A stretch of DNA of 52,214 bases from Aureobasidium sp. EXF-3400 (lineage: Eukaryota; Ascomycota; Dothideomycetes; Dothideales; Saccotheciaceae). A program made the translations under genes and the position numbers. Where the stretch lies: NCBI GenBank assembly GCA_024195585.1, contig SWBL01000350.1, forward strand, positions 1-52,214, read 5' to 3'. Positions 31,852-44,602 of the stretch are shown here, piece by piece (the first letter of the stretch is position 1; each line of letters starts with the position of its first letter). A model generated the notes under the pieces. That model was not told the DNA's origin. It did no database searches and saw nothing but the letters and a program-made list of their open reading frames with translations.

Positions 31852-33958
31852 ATGTCTCTACGACCCGAAGACCATCGCTCCTCGCGATCAAGGTCGAAAT
31901 CACACACGCGACGTGACCGCTCGCGTTCACACAGCAATGTGCGCAAAACACACAACGTTACTCCAGACAGACCCGCAGAGTATGTCTATGCCAACATCCC
32001 TGCCTCGGTACCACGTCACGTCTCGACGGTAGTAACCATGCCTGCCATGCCCGCTATGCCGGGTGACTTTGACAACGAGTATACCATCAATCCTGGAAGC
32101 AGTACGCGTAGCCATGGGCAACATTTGCCCTACCCTGATGTGGGACAATTACCTTACCCCTCTGTATCACCGGAGCTTGACATGGGTGGATACAAGGACT
32201 TTCCACCGCATGAACGACCTGGGTATGTTGCGTCTAGGGATGCACACGACGACGATGACGGTCTGGCATATGGGAACTTGCCTTTGCCAGAAACCAGAAG
32301 GGGTCGTGGTAGTAGTGTGAGTAGCCAGCGGGCACCTTCGCCATCGGGCTATACGTCTACCTCTTATCAGTATCCTATCTCTGGTACATCTCAGGAATCG
32401 CAGTATACAGCATCAAAGCCTCCAGTGGGTCAGCCTCAGCAATACCAGTACTCGCAACCTAGACCTGATCAGCCATCGTCGCGCCATGAATACAATACTC
32501 AAACGCTCAGCCCGGCTGCTGGAAAGCAATCCCAAACTTCTTCCCTCAAAGCTCAAACAGTCGACGTGACGCCTGGTATCTCTAAACAGGCCAACCTTGG
32601 TCTGACAAAGCGTATGGATCGCCTGTCCGTCAGTGGAAATAGACCAGACGTATCTGGGATGTTGCCTCCAGCCAGTCCGTTGCTAGAAGCGTATCGCGGA
32701 ACCTATCAATCAGTTTCTCCGATGATAGCACCAATGAATCTATCTTCAGACAGTGATCTTGATAAACTTTCATCACTCTCGCCCGGTCCTTCGAATGGCA
32801 AGCACCACAGACGATCCAGAAGCAGCAACGGCAAGATCGACTTTGTCGGGTCAGGCTCAGAGTCCAACCCCAAAGGAACAACCAAAAAGCGAGCAAGACT
32901 CTACGATGCCGAAAAAGATGCTCTAGCTCTCAACGAAGCAATCTCCCGCCACAAAATTGACATCGATACAATCTGCAAAATCTTACCCAACCTGACCCAC
33001 GACCAAATGCTTGAATTGCGCAAAGAGTATAAAAAGCACATCAAAGTCCAAGGTCGAGGCATCAATATCGCCAAACATATGAAAATGAAACTATCCGGCA
33101 ACTTTGGAAAAGCAGTCTATGTGTGTGCTCTAGGCAGATACGAAAGCGAAGGCTACTGGGCAAACTTCTGGTACCAATCCCACAGCAGTCGCCGCGAATT
33201 ATTGATTGAAAGCTTGATGGGTCGCAGCAATGCCGAGATCAGACAGATCAAAGAGTCCTTCAAAGATAAACGCTACAATGATGATTTGGTCAGGTGTATG
33301 GAGAAGGAACTCAAGCCAGACAAGTTCCGTGTTGCTGTGTTGATGGCACTTGAATCCAGGAGACAGGAGGAGAATGAGGTTTATCCGAGGCAATATGTTG
33401 ACAAGGATGTTGATGTGTTGAATAGATGTTTGACGGCCAAGGAAGGTGGTGAAAGCACAATGTTGGAGATTGTGGTTAGAAGGAGCGATGCTCATTTGAG
33501 AGAGGTGCTGAAGGCATATGAGCGCAGGTTCAGAACCAATTTTGCGAGAGAGGCATTGAAGAAGAGCAATAACCTCGTGGTGAGTAAACATCCATTCCCC
33601 TCCAACTGGCGTACCAGAAACGTATCATTTCTATAGAACTCACGAAGAACAACACTGACATGAACAACAACAGGGAGAAGTAATCTGCCACATCCTCAAC
33701 GGAGCAATCAACCGACCAGCACGAGATGCCCTGCTCCTCCGTCATGCCATCGACGATATCAGTTCTCACAATCGAGACGAAGAGTTACGTTACGAGTTAC
33801 TCATCTCACGACTGATGCGAGTACATTGGGATCATGCCCATTTTACTCGTGTAAAGCGCGAGTATGTCGAAAAGTATCGCAAGGAACTCGAACATGATGT
33901 CGAGGATGCAACAAAAGGTGACTTTAGAGAATTCATGTATGAAATCTGCAAGGCGTGA
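31852..33958 (+). CDS. Fungal annexin (C4-like) with long disordered N-terminus
   Basis: Putative membrane-associated annexin. Exons 31852-33579 and 33674-33958 give 670 residues; ATG 31852 has A at -3 and starts the typical basic MSLRPEDHRSSRSRSKSH. Residues 1-345 are disordered, with RS-rich, Pro/Tyr-rich (HLPYPDVGQLPYPSVSP) and Ser/Gln-rich segments. Four annexin-like repeats follow from about 347 (YDAEKDALALNEAISRHKID, then IDTICKILPNLTHDQMLELR; later LLIESLMGRSNAEIRQIKES, LNRCLTAKEGGESTMLEIVV and ICHILNGAINRPARDALLLR). The GxGT-x(n)-E/D calcium loops of classical annexins are largely missing: repeat starts read RHKID or MGRSN rather than GLGTDE. Calcium-independent membrane or protein binding therefore seems more likely. 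The last exon supplies the fourth repeat. Confidence 0.88.
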
Positions 33959-34674
33959 GTGAATGAGGAGGAAGAGGGAAAGGGGAAGGAGATGAGATGC
34001 ATGAGATGAAATGCATGAGATGATGGGTCACGATATTCATGAGGTTTATGCCGTGTTAGATCTTTTCAGATACATAGCACTCGTTATCAAAAGTTATGGT
34101 CGTCTTCAGCATGTCATGTATCCCCTGACAGACACTTTGCTAAGACTGTGTAGAGTGAGACAACATTGACCTCTTGGTGTAGACTCGAGCAATGGGTGAT
34201 CAGGGTTGGTGTACAGAGAGTATGACGAAAATAGCCCAGGCCACAAAGGTAGTCGAGTACTAAGAGCCATTCACGTAGTCTACGAATAAGCAAGGGGAAA
34301 CGAAAGCAAGGTCATTTTCGGAACAGTTCATACGCCTTTGTCTGGTAAAGGGCCTTCGTAGAGAGAAAGCCACTTTCCATCTTCTTCTCTTTTGTCTTTT
34401 GTGGTTGTTGATTGGACAGCCGGATGAAGTTTGTCATTTTCTTCATATCTCTTCTCTCCTTCCCTTTCGACGGGCAGCCACATGGTTAAAGACCATTGAC
34501 CAGTTGGGAATATCCACATTTTTGCAAAAATAATCTCATTGCCCTAATGCCGATAATAAAGAAGAAACTCCCCTGAATCAATGCCTTTGGTACCTAGCAA
34601 CAGAACGCGCTTCGTTTTTGGTGTGTCATTCAAGATACTTTGATCAACCCCGTCCTCTTGGAAGAAGTCATCGT
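33959..34674. other. Intergenic: convergent annexin and RPL37 3' regions
   Basis: 716 bp between two convergent stops. Just after the annexin stop there is a purine-rich stretch with ATGCATGAGATG at 33997-34008 and again at 34011-34022 (14-bp period). Nothing else stands out. Confidence 0.5.
33997..34022 (+). repeat. Two tandem copies of ATGCATGAGATG
   Basis: Two exact 12-bp copies separated by 2 bp, in a GA-rich stretch of the annexin 3' flank. It looks like a small slippage repeat with no assigned function. Confidence 0.7.
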
Positions 34675-35279
34675 TTAGGCGGAGGCGTTGGTAGGGCCCT
34701 TGGCGCCCTTGGGGGTGCCGGAGCGGAAGCCGTTGCTGAACTTGCGGGAGACGAGCTTCAATGAGCGCATACGGCCGGTACCGGTGGTCTTTCTTCTCTT
34801 GGCCTTCTCGCCCCAGTTGACTGTATTGCTTCATGTCAGATGTATGTTTCTCATGTATCAAAGGAAGATATGTGGTGGTTCGGGTGCGTGATGTTGTGGG
34901 GTCGATGGATGTCGGTCGGTTGTTCGTAGGCCATAATGGCAGTGTCGAAGATGTAGTGATCGGAGATGGAGAAACAGATATAGGATCGGAACGTACACTT
35001 TCTGATGCTAGCGCTGGGGTAGCCGCAGTTGGAGCAAGTGTGCTTCTGGACGTGGAGAGAGCGAGAGCCTGTGTTCAGTCGTCCGTCAGCATTTCGGGTC
35101 CAGGAAATTGGTCGGACGCGGTCGTCGTCGGTGGTGGGAGTTGCATACCGCAGCGTCTGCACAGAACGTGCGTCTTGTTGTGGCGCTTGCCGAAAGATCC
35201 AGTACCCTTGGCTGCGCGCGATTGTTAGTTATCCAGATTCCATCGCTCGAGGAGAATATACGGGCGACGACTAACTCAT
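34675..35279 (-). CDS. RPL37: 60S ribosomal protein eL37
   Basis: Zinc-binding large-subunit ribosomal protein. Four coding exons: 35279-35276, 35211-35149, 35068-34997 and 34820-34675; 94 residues (eL37 is usually about 88-97). The first coding exon is only four bases (ATG plus one base). The protein starts [20 protein letters not shown] and carries the four zinc cysteines as CRRCG and CSNCGYP, with the basic core [18 protein letters not shown] and [16 protein letters not shown] at the end. Introns interrupt the coding sequence after Met1 and near the zinc knuckle, a layout common in fungal ribosomal-protein genes. Confidence 0.96.
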
Positions 35280-35969
35280 TTTGAAGTATCGACTGTGCGG
35301 CTGGCTGTGTGAGGGTCGGTCGTGTCGCTGTCTGATCGAGAAATTCTCAAGTGGATTGCGGATTGTGCGTCGCGCACCGCTTCGGCCTTGGCGCTCGCCG
35401 GTAGATACTCGGCTCAACCATCGCTCCTTCCTCGACCACTATTTTGCGATGCTAACTTGTGGGGGGCCTTTGTAGAATGTGTGTATGGATTTCAAATGCC
35501 ACACGTCCTCTAGTAGCCCCTTCAGTCGCCTGGAATATGATAACGAATACAATGCGACTATAGCAATCATGTCACAGCGCGATGAATATACTGCATTGTT
35601 CATGCGATCTGTAAAGATCTCACCTCATCATCATCCAAGGCTCATCCTCTATGCCTCTAGTGTCTGCTCACTCATGTCCGAGGTTATGTGGATTGTGGTT
35701 CAATGTGTGAAAAAGAATGTGTCTGGATTCGCCGACATCTACATATCATTCAGTCGTCCCGTTCGTCTCTGACACACGTACTTTTGTTCCATGAGCGAAC
35801 CGAACATGCTGTGCTGTAGAAGGCAGCTTGGCTATCCTTCAAAATGCCTCTTTCCTCACCAATCCATCAAACACCATACAAGAAGAGGTATACGTCTAGA
35901 ATCGAAAAAAAGGCCAGCCCCCAATCAGAAAGGTAAAAGTACATAAAACATTATTTGGCAACAATGGCC
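35280..35969. other. Intergenic: RPL37 promoter and PalI 3' region
   Basis: 690 bp with no supportable gene or RNA. The left part should hold the RPL37 promoter; the right part the 3' flank of palI. Confidence 0.4.
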
Positions 35970-38200
35970 TTACATCGCACTTGGGTAACGACCAGGAGGA
36001 GTCAGTCCATTGGGGTTAGGACGGGGCATTCCTCTGCCACGACCGCCTCGGGATGGGCCGCGCATGCCAGGCAACATAAAGTCTGGGTTTTGCCCGAGAA
36101 TCATATCGTTTTGCTCATTCCTGCGTTGTTGTGGAGCGCCAGTTGCCGATCCTGGACCGTAGCCTGGAGGCGGACGCCAATTAGGGTTGACGCCACGCTG
36201 GCTCACCGATGTGAAGTTGCTGGTATCAGACATGGCAGGAGAAAGCGCGCCCTCCATATTCTCATATGAAGGGTCCCTTTGCAGAGAAGGTCCTTCATGA
36301 TCGTGACCAATGTTCAGACGATCAGGTGTAGGGTGACGCACAGTCGGGATCTGAGGACCCGGGGTCAAAGTTGTTGGAATCGGTGCGCCCACCATAGACG
36401 ACTCATCAGGAGCAGCGAAGCGGGGATCAACGTCTTCGTAGTATGACTCAGAGCCAGCGCGTCTGTGACGAGATGCTGTTGGTGATGCTTGAATAGGCGA
36501 GAGAGGAGGTGCAGAGTTCATCTGAGCTGCTGGTGCGGGAGCGTGTCTGGGAACAGGAGGTGCATCCCAGCCAACTCTTGGTTGCACGTATGTTCTGGAT
36601 AAGGGGTTAGAATATATTCGGTAGACGTGACTTGTGATAACTTACGACTCCGAGTAGATGCTTGACGGAGTGACAGGTTCACCTCCACTAGGCTGTCTTT
36701 GGTTGACGGGCGTGATGTCTCTGCGAGGACGGGGCAAAGGCTGACCTGCGCCAACCATTCCAGGCATGTTGTGTTCGCCGTAGTTGGTGGGCGATTGGAT
36801 AGCAGGGCTGCCAGTCCTCTCGTCCATCTCGATAGCTTGACCAATGATCTCGCCGTCCTCAGGAGAGCCGTTTCTACGAGGGAAGGGCCCAACTCCAGGA
36901 GGAGGCAGAGGATCGTTGCTGTAGCCTGGAGGAGGACCACGCTGGCCGCGACCCATCATCGGACCAGGCATAGGGCCAGGACCAGGACCGGGACCCATAC
37001 CTCTGCCTTGCGGACCGTTCCAACCAGGAGGTGGAGGGCCTCGCATGCCTTGAGGACCGCCTCTACCGGGGCCGGGACCGTAGCCGCCTCTTGGGCCAGG
37101 GCCAAATGAGCCACGAGGACCATAGCCACCTCTAGGAGGGCCAAAATTTCCACGAGGAGGATAGCCGCCTCCTCTGCCACGTCCATAGCCAGGAGGAGGA
37201 GGTCCCATGCGGTTCGGGTTCTGAGGCTCGTGTGCGCCATCAGAAGTTTGATGCATCAACATGATTGGAGGATTGCCGTTCTGCTGGATGCTGTAAGGAT
37301 CTGTGGGCTGAGCAGGCATCGGGGGAAGTTCATCATCCATAGGACGTGCACTAGGAGCCGTATGGTTGCTGTGAAGAGACGGCGCTCTAGGATTCAATGG
37401 AGCACGGTCATCACTTCTCCTCTCGTGGCTCTTGGTCTCGAAGGATGCAAATTCGGGTCCTTTGGAATTGTCGAAGGTGCCGTTCATGGGTGGAGGGCTG
37501 TCTGCTCTAGGCAGTTCATCGGCCATGAGACGCTCATTCTGCAGGTTGTTGTAGTAGTTGGCACCGTTCATCTCGGCGTTCTCAGCAATACGCTTCTTGC
37601 GAGCCTTTCTTGATACCAGAGTCCTTCTCATAGCGCAAGTAACAACGCCCGAAGCAATAATGAGGATGGTAGCCGCCAAAACAATCCATCCACCCCACTG
37701 CATGTGCGGAACGAACAGAAGGATATCGACCAGGAAAGCCAAGAGAGCAACAAGCAGGGTGGGGAATGTCAGAATGAGCAGAGCCAGAAGATAGCGAGGA
37801 GAGTGGGCGGGCGAGTGGAAATGAGCGGCCACAGCCAGGGCGAAGCAAATGAGGGTCAAGAGAGCTGCGACGGGATGAACGATGAGGATGGACGAGAGCG
37901 AGGCTCGAGTGCTGGATGGCAAGGAGAACTCATTGTTGTCGGCGGCTGAGAACAATTTGTCTACAAGACGAGTTAGAAAGGGGTCTTGTCATAAGTTGAC
38001 AGACGCAGCGTACCTGTGTCGTATCCGACTCTCATGCCACTGCATTTTCCATTTTGGCAATAGCCAAAGACTCCAAAGTCAACACCATCGAACTGAGCCA
38101 GGGGGATAGCTTGGATAATGGGCGTCGAAAGGGTGCTCAGTAAGAGCAAGACAAAGGCGATGAAGAACAGGATAGAAAGCGGAGTCGCTGGCCGCAACAT
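35970..38200 (-). CDS. palI: pH-response protein PalI/Rim9
   Basis: Plasma-membrane partner of the PalH/Rim21 alkaline-pH sensor in the PacC/Rim101 pathway. Three exons, 38200-38014, 37960-36646 and 36594-35970, 708 residues. The N-terminus is a signal-anchor-like helix (about 5-30), followed by an extracellular segment containing the family's GVFGYC...C cysteines, then membrane helices near 87-108, 119-146 and 152-172: a SUR7/PalI-type four-helix layout. The long cytosolic tail is disordered: residues about 315-409 are Gly/Arg/Pro-rich with repeated PRGGYGP units, and the C-terminus again contains RGPSRGGRGRGM. Yeast Rim9 has only a short tail; long Pro/Gly tails are known in filamentous PalI. 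It is divergent from acetate kinase with a 1.9-kb gap. Confidence 0.92.
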
Positions 38201-40139
38201 GGTGGGTGGCTCGGTATGCGACCTTGTATAGTATGGGCGAAGACGACGGCAGCGATAGCGGTATTAATAGTAATGTATGCGTGGGTGCAACTGTGCTCCT
38301 GCTCCAGAGCGAGTGTGGTCTCTGAGCTTATGCGCTCGAGGCAAGAATGAAGGAGAATGGGGGCGCAGCAGGAGACACGCGTGGATTACAAGAAGAGAGT
38401 TTCGTGAAGAGCAGTAGATGTTGGAAGGAGAAATCGCGGCCAGCAAATGTAGTTCGCAAGACCCGGCGCAACCAGCACGTCGTTCGTGGGTCGAATTGGA
38501 GAGGGGGGGCTTAAGTTGTGGCGCGCAATCGAGGCAGGCCTAACCACCGTAGCTTTCCCATCTTCTACATCCTGTCCCCTCTCCACACCAACGACCAACT
38601 CGTGGCAGCCCGGCCAACGCCAGTAGACCCGTTACCGCAAGACCTGTTGCTGTGCTCGTCCCCTTCTTCGCTTCTGCATCGCCTGCGCAACTGGCAAACG
38701 GTTCTTTTCTTCCATCTGTTCTTCTCCATTTGCGACCATCAATGACATCTGCGACGTGCGAGATTCATGCCGCCTCGAGTCCAACATGAGCACGCGGCAC
38801 CCCCAGAAGACGCGAAGCCACTAACTTTTCCTAGTCCAGCCTCATTAAACTTGATCTGATGTGCTGCGCCAGGGCCTCATCTCTTATCCATGTCGCAACT
38901 AATCTCTGTTTCATGTCACCTTTTTGCCTACATAATCCTCAGCCAGGCTGTATTGATTTAGGCATATGTCACTCCCTTCGACAGCAACTCTCGTCTTTGA
39001 ACTTGTCCTTCCATCTTGCTTCTGCACTTCTCTCGAACCCCTCGCGCTCGCTAGCCTCAACCTTAAATCCCCGCAATATCTGCTTTTTGACAACCCCTTG
39101 ACATGAGAGGAAGGAAAGCTTGGCCTATCAAGCCCAACATAAGCCAACGCATATCTCCTTTGATGAATTCGAACACTTAGCCGACTGCGTGCCGCTTCTC
39201 ACCCGCTGTCACGCGAGACCAATATCTGCGGCCGGAGAAAAACATTCATATAGGCACATAAAGATCATCCCGAAGCTGAAACGATCATCTGCAAGCATGC
39301 TGTCTTGTCGAAACTAAGGCAGGTACCCTTTTCTAAATTCATATATTTGTCCTCCATCGATCACCAGCAAGACACATTATTTTCTCTGCTGTTCAATTGC
39401 CGGGATGTACCATTCAATGATATCGGAATGTATCGATAAGAGTAAGAACTATGGAAATTCACCTCTTCGATAAGCATATCGGCTCGTCGGCCTTCACAGC
39501 GGACCAAGCTTAACAGTCTCGAAACGCCTTGAAACGAAAACAGTACCTAGGTATGCAACTGTCAGCTGTTCTAGCAACAGAAGGCACGTCATATGCGTCT
39601 GAAGTCTGGCCATGACAACTTCGAGTGCCTGAAGAACTTCATCATTGCGGCTTCTCTGAATAGACACCACATTGAGGCGTGCAAACATGTTACTAAATAT
39701 CTAGGAGACGGCGAGGATCCTTTTCTGTGTTAGGAGTCACGACCACATGGCGTATTTTGCATGCTCTTACGTGCACTTAAATATTACCGACATAGAATGC
39801 AGAAATTTGTCCATTTTCGATTATGCATGAACGTAGTTTGTTTCCCGCGACATATCTCCGTCTGTGATCGTTGTACCGTCGATCAGCGGGATATAATATG
39901 ATGTACATACCACTCTACTTGACCATACACGTAGGTATGCTTGATCCGTAAGGCTAACAGAGTGTTGCACTGTTGCGATATGATAAGTCAGGGTGCTACC
40001 ATTAACTTGAGGTCACTGACTTCGGGACCACCGGATGACGATCCGAGTTGCGTCACTGCTGATCGTCTCATGCCACAAAACATCTTCCAGAGACCCAACA
40101 AAAGCATCTTTACACTGGATAATAAGACACCAAACCAAA
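38201..40139. other. 1.9-kb gene-free region between palI and acetate kinase
   Basis: Divergent promoters of palI and acetate kinase. I saw no convincing gene, tRNA or transposon. Several ACCTAGGTA/GTAGGTA-like words occur (near 39544 and 39932). Pyrimidine-rich patches lie near 38640-38740 and 38960-39060. Confidence 0.4.
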
Positions 40140-41507
40140 ATGTCTAAAGTCATACTCTCGATCAACGCTGGCTCGTCATCAGTTAAAGTCTCGGTCTTCA
40201 AAGGAAGCTCCAAAGATGCAGAGCCCTCCCAGCTTGCCGAAGCGTCAGTTGCTGGACTAACTGCACCTCCCTCGACACTCACATACAAACGCGGAGACAA
40301 GAAGATCAAAGACGAGAAGATTGAAGGTGTCAGCACCCAGGAAGACGCATTCAAATACATTCTTGAGCACCTTATGAATGACGATGGTTTGCCAGAGCTC
40401 AAGAACAAGGAGGATATCGAGTTTGCATGCCACAGAGTGGTTCATGGAGGAGACTTTGACAAGCCTACGAGGATTGACAAGGAAACTTATCATCACATCG
40501 AGGAGCTTTCTGATCTTGCACCTCTGTAAGTTCCTTGGATTCGATACCGTAGCACAGCTGACCAGTATCACAGCCATAACGCAGGTGCTTTGACCATTGT
40601 CAAGGCTGTTCATGAGCAACTGCCCAAAGCAACCAATATTGCTTTCTTCGATTCGGCATTCCACTCCTCTGTAAGTCTGACATTTAAGGATGACAAGAAC
40701 TTGCTCTAACGTGACATGTCTTAGATCCCAGAACACATTCGAACATACCCCATTGATCAAGAGCGAGCAAAGCACAACAAGCTTCGCAAGTATGGTTTCC
40801 ACGGCCTCTCATACGCTTTTATTACCAGATCAGTGGCAGAGTCTCTGAACAAGCCTATTGACTCTCTCAACATCATCGCTCTTCACCTTGGTAGTGGCGC
40901 CTCTGCATGTTCCATCGTCAACGGAAAGTCCTTCGACACTACCATGGGCTTGACACCTTTGGCTGGACTCCCCGGCGCAACCAGATCCGGCTCCGTGGAC
41001 CCCAGTCTGATTTTCCACTTCACGCACACTGCTGGAAAACCCAGTCGCAGCAGCACCAAGGATCTTCACATCACCGAAGCCGAGGAGATTCTCAACAAGA
41101 AGAGTGGATGGAACGCAATTGCCGGCACCACAGACTTTGGCGTCATCACCTCAAAAGCAGAGAAAGGTGACAAGGCTTGTCAACTCGCCTTTGACTTGTT
41201 TGTCGACAAGATCTTGAACTTTGTGGGTGGCTACTATGTCAAGATGGGAGGCAAGCTCGATGCTTTGGTATTTGCTGGTGGCATTGGAGAGAAGGGAAGC
41301 CAACTACGTGCCCGTGTGGTCGAGCACTTGAACTGCGTGGGCATTGAGCTTGATGAGGAAAAGAACAAGAACCCCGAGGATAAGGAAGTGGTGGACATCA
41401 CGAAATCGGGATCCAAGCACAAGGTCCTCATCTGCCAGACGGATGAGCAGACGGAGATGGCAAGGCAATGTTGCCAGAATGCTGATGACTTTCGCAACAA
41501 AGCCTAA
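40140..41507 (+). CDS. ackA: Acetate kinase
   Basis: ATP-dependent phosphotransferase interconverting acetate and acetyl phosphate, expected in the cytosol. Exons 40140-40525, 40574-40670 and 40725-41507 give 421 residues. ASKHA-fold motifs are all visible: the phosphate-1 motif VILSINAGSSSVKVSVF at the N-terminus, CHRVVHGG (substrate His region), FDSAFHSSIPEHIRTYPI, RKYGFHGLSY (catalytic region), LHLGSGASACSIVNG (phosphate 2), and DALVFAGGIGEKG (adenosine motif). In fungi acetate kinase usually works with the phosphoketolase Xfp, making acetate from xylulose 5-phosphate; no phosphoketolase gene is in this window. The eukaryotic introns argue against recent bacterial contamination. Confidence 0.96.
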
Positions 41508-41591
41508 TGGGACCTAGAGGTACCCGAGCCTCGAATGACTGGATTGAGATAATGACCAACAACGCAACCAGATGTATAGCATTATTAATTA

Positions 41592-42881
41592 TTAGAAAGT
41601 CGCAAACTCGACAGATGCTCGCTTCCGCCTTCGCCAGTCTTTCCTCGTGCCTATCAGTTCGTCCGAGACCAGGTTCCGTCGTAGTTGTTCAGGGGGTCGA
41701 ATAGCAGGCTCCGGCGGCGTGATAGGCGCGACGGGCGCGGGCGCAGGAGTGACAGCTGGAGCGCTGCGGCTTTTGGGTTTGAGCATCAACAGGATGAACA
41801 TGCCAGCAACTATGAGAACTAGCAGCAGAATAATCTTCCGCTTGGTCGACTTCTTTTGGTATCCCGTAGCGACTTTCAATTCCTTATCCGCCTGTTTAAC
41901 TTCGGTCGTCATATTCTCAACATTATAATCGATACGATCGAGCATGCTGCCTTGGTCAATGACCATGGTTTGCAACTCCTGGAAGATGTTGGATAAGTCG
42001 ATGATTCCTTGCGCAATGTCCTCGATCTCGCGCTCTCGTTGGGCAATGGTCGAGTCATGCAAGCCGGTAGAGCGTTGCTTTTGCTTGGTCTGTAGAAGAG
42101 TGGTTTGTGCCGAACTGCGGTCGATCTCAGAGTCCATGAGCGACGGATCAGTGTAGGGGTTCTGGACTGGAGAAGCGGCTCGATCGAGGGGTGAATTCAT
42201 GCCACCGAGCGCACGTAGTTCTGCGACAGATGTTAGCTCTGAGGTATTGCAAATTGGAGAACAACGACATACTCCTGAGGTATGCGGACTGCTTCTTGCG
42301 GAACAGTGCGCTGCTGTCTCCAACCTTGGTGGCTAGCGAGACTTTGAGGTTCTGCGCCATGGTCTCCTCTCCTCGGCTTAGACTTCCGGTCTGATGTGAC
42401 TCCTTGACCATGTTGTCGATGCGGCGAATGGCTCGTTGACAGGTCTGAAAGCCTCTGGTAATCTCTTGTGTCATGGCTTCAATCTCGCGCTCTTCCCTCC
42501 TCTTGACCTGCTCATCATCGAAGCCTGGCAGGACGTGCTTCTGACATAGTTGGTCCAGCTTCTTGATCTGCTTTGAAATGTTATCCAGCCATTCGTTGAC
42601 TTGGTCCTGGACATCGAGCCAGCGCGGCGGCAGACGGTCCATTTCGATTACAGCATCTCGGTCATCGTACGCACCAGCGGACATGAGTCCTCTGGATTCT
42701 TCTGGGTCAGCAGCATTGTCGGCGAAGCCTCCTGCAATTCGTGACTTTTTGGCGGTAGGGTGATGTGAATAGGATTGGCGGTATGAGATGAAGCTACAGA
42801 GGGATACATGGTCAGTTTGGTCTGAGTAACAGTGGATAGGCGGATCGAAAGTAAGTACAGGTTTGTTCTATCGCGCCACAT
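41592..42881 (-). CDS. TLG2: t-SNARE Tlg2 (syntaxin 16 family)
   Basis: Qa-SNARE for endosome-to-trans-Golgi fusion. Exons 42881-42859, 42793-42273 and 42220-41592 give 390 residues. The start MWRDRTNLFISYRQSYSH is the Tlg2/syntaxin-16 N-peptide that binds the Sec1/Munc18 protein Vps45. A three-helix Habc region follows (about 75-185, containing PPRWLDVQDQVNEWL and KKQSAYLRKLRALGG at its end). The SNARE motif (about 235-305) has its central-layer Gln in MVIDQGSMLDRIDYN. The membrane anchor is at about 311-328, followed by an unusually long 62-residue luminal tail rich in Pro and Ala that ends basic. Tlg2 is known for a tail beyond its anchor. The stop lies 84 bp from the acetate kinase stop (convergent). 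Confidence 0.94.
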
Positions 42882-43211
42882 GATGCGCGGTGATGAAGAG
42901 AGTTCGAATCAACATGGAACAAGAGGTGGCGACACGGAGAAAGAGTGTTGTGTTATTCTGGCATGTGAATGGCCAGACTTGTATGATGCACGGGGACAGG
43001 GTGCTTGCTGACGTGGATCGAAGCTGAAATGAAGGGCGCTGCCTGCGGAGGTTGGACAGCTGCCGCCGAAACACCCAATCTCAAGCATTCTGCATCCTCC
43101 TCTTGTTCCTACAACCCCCGTTTCTTGTTTCTAGGCCTATTCGCATAGACATTCGAAACGACAACTTTCTTTCCATCTACCACCTTTCAACACAACCTCC
43201 ACATCGCAAAA
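42882..43211. promoter_or_regulatory. Divergent TLG2-calmodulin promoter region
   Basis: 330 bp between divergent start codons. It holds both promoters and the pyrimidine-rich leader of the calmodulin gene. No specific site could be assigned. Confidence 0.4.
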
Positions 43212-44045
<834 letters not shown>

Positions 44046-44602
44046 AGAAAGCATAGCGTGCGAGTGCACACGGAGAAGAGCACTCGAGAAACAATCATGC
44101 GGTTTACCATAGCCGTCACGACCTGAGAGATACCTGAAGAGCTTATGCCTATTACTGCTTGACTTGACTTTTGAACAAGCACTTTCAATCAAATCTTCAT
44201 CAATGCCATACTGGCCTTTCTGATTCTTCATTTTCATTCTTAGCGCCACGACATTCTGTGTAGGCTGTAGCTATCTTGATTGCATACAAGCACCTGTTTC
44301 AGGTTGACTTTGTGCAGTACCTTATATACCAGGGACCAAAAGCCTCCCGCAATTCAAACGTTCCATGTGCAGAACAAGGCCAGAAGCGCCTTCGGCCTTG
44401 AATGTGGGGGAGAATGACGATATGAATTGCCGGGTCAAAGGACGGGAAGTCCTCAAAGCGGAGGTGATCATTCAACCGAGCGAACCGACAAACAATAATT
44501 GCACATATCAAGTGATAAAACTTCCTTGTTCAAGCGAGCAACTAGGTATATGACAATACGTACCAAGTCCAGGAACCAGAATATCTAGAACAATAAAACA
44601 AA
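44046..44602. other. Intergenic: calmodulin 3' region and hydrolase promoter
   Basis: 557 bp between two plus-strand genes, without a supportable gene or RNA. Confidence 0.4.

Noticed and set aside
39494..39688. 64-codon minus-strand frame in the palI-acetate kinase gap
   Set aside because: No motif, no splice partners and no supportable start context; likely chance.
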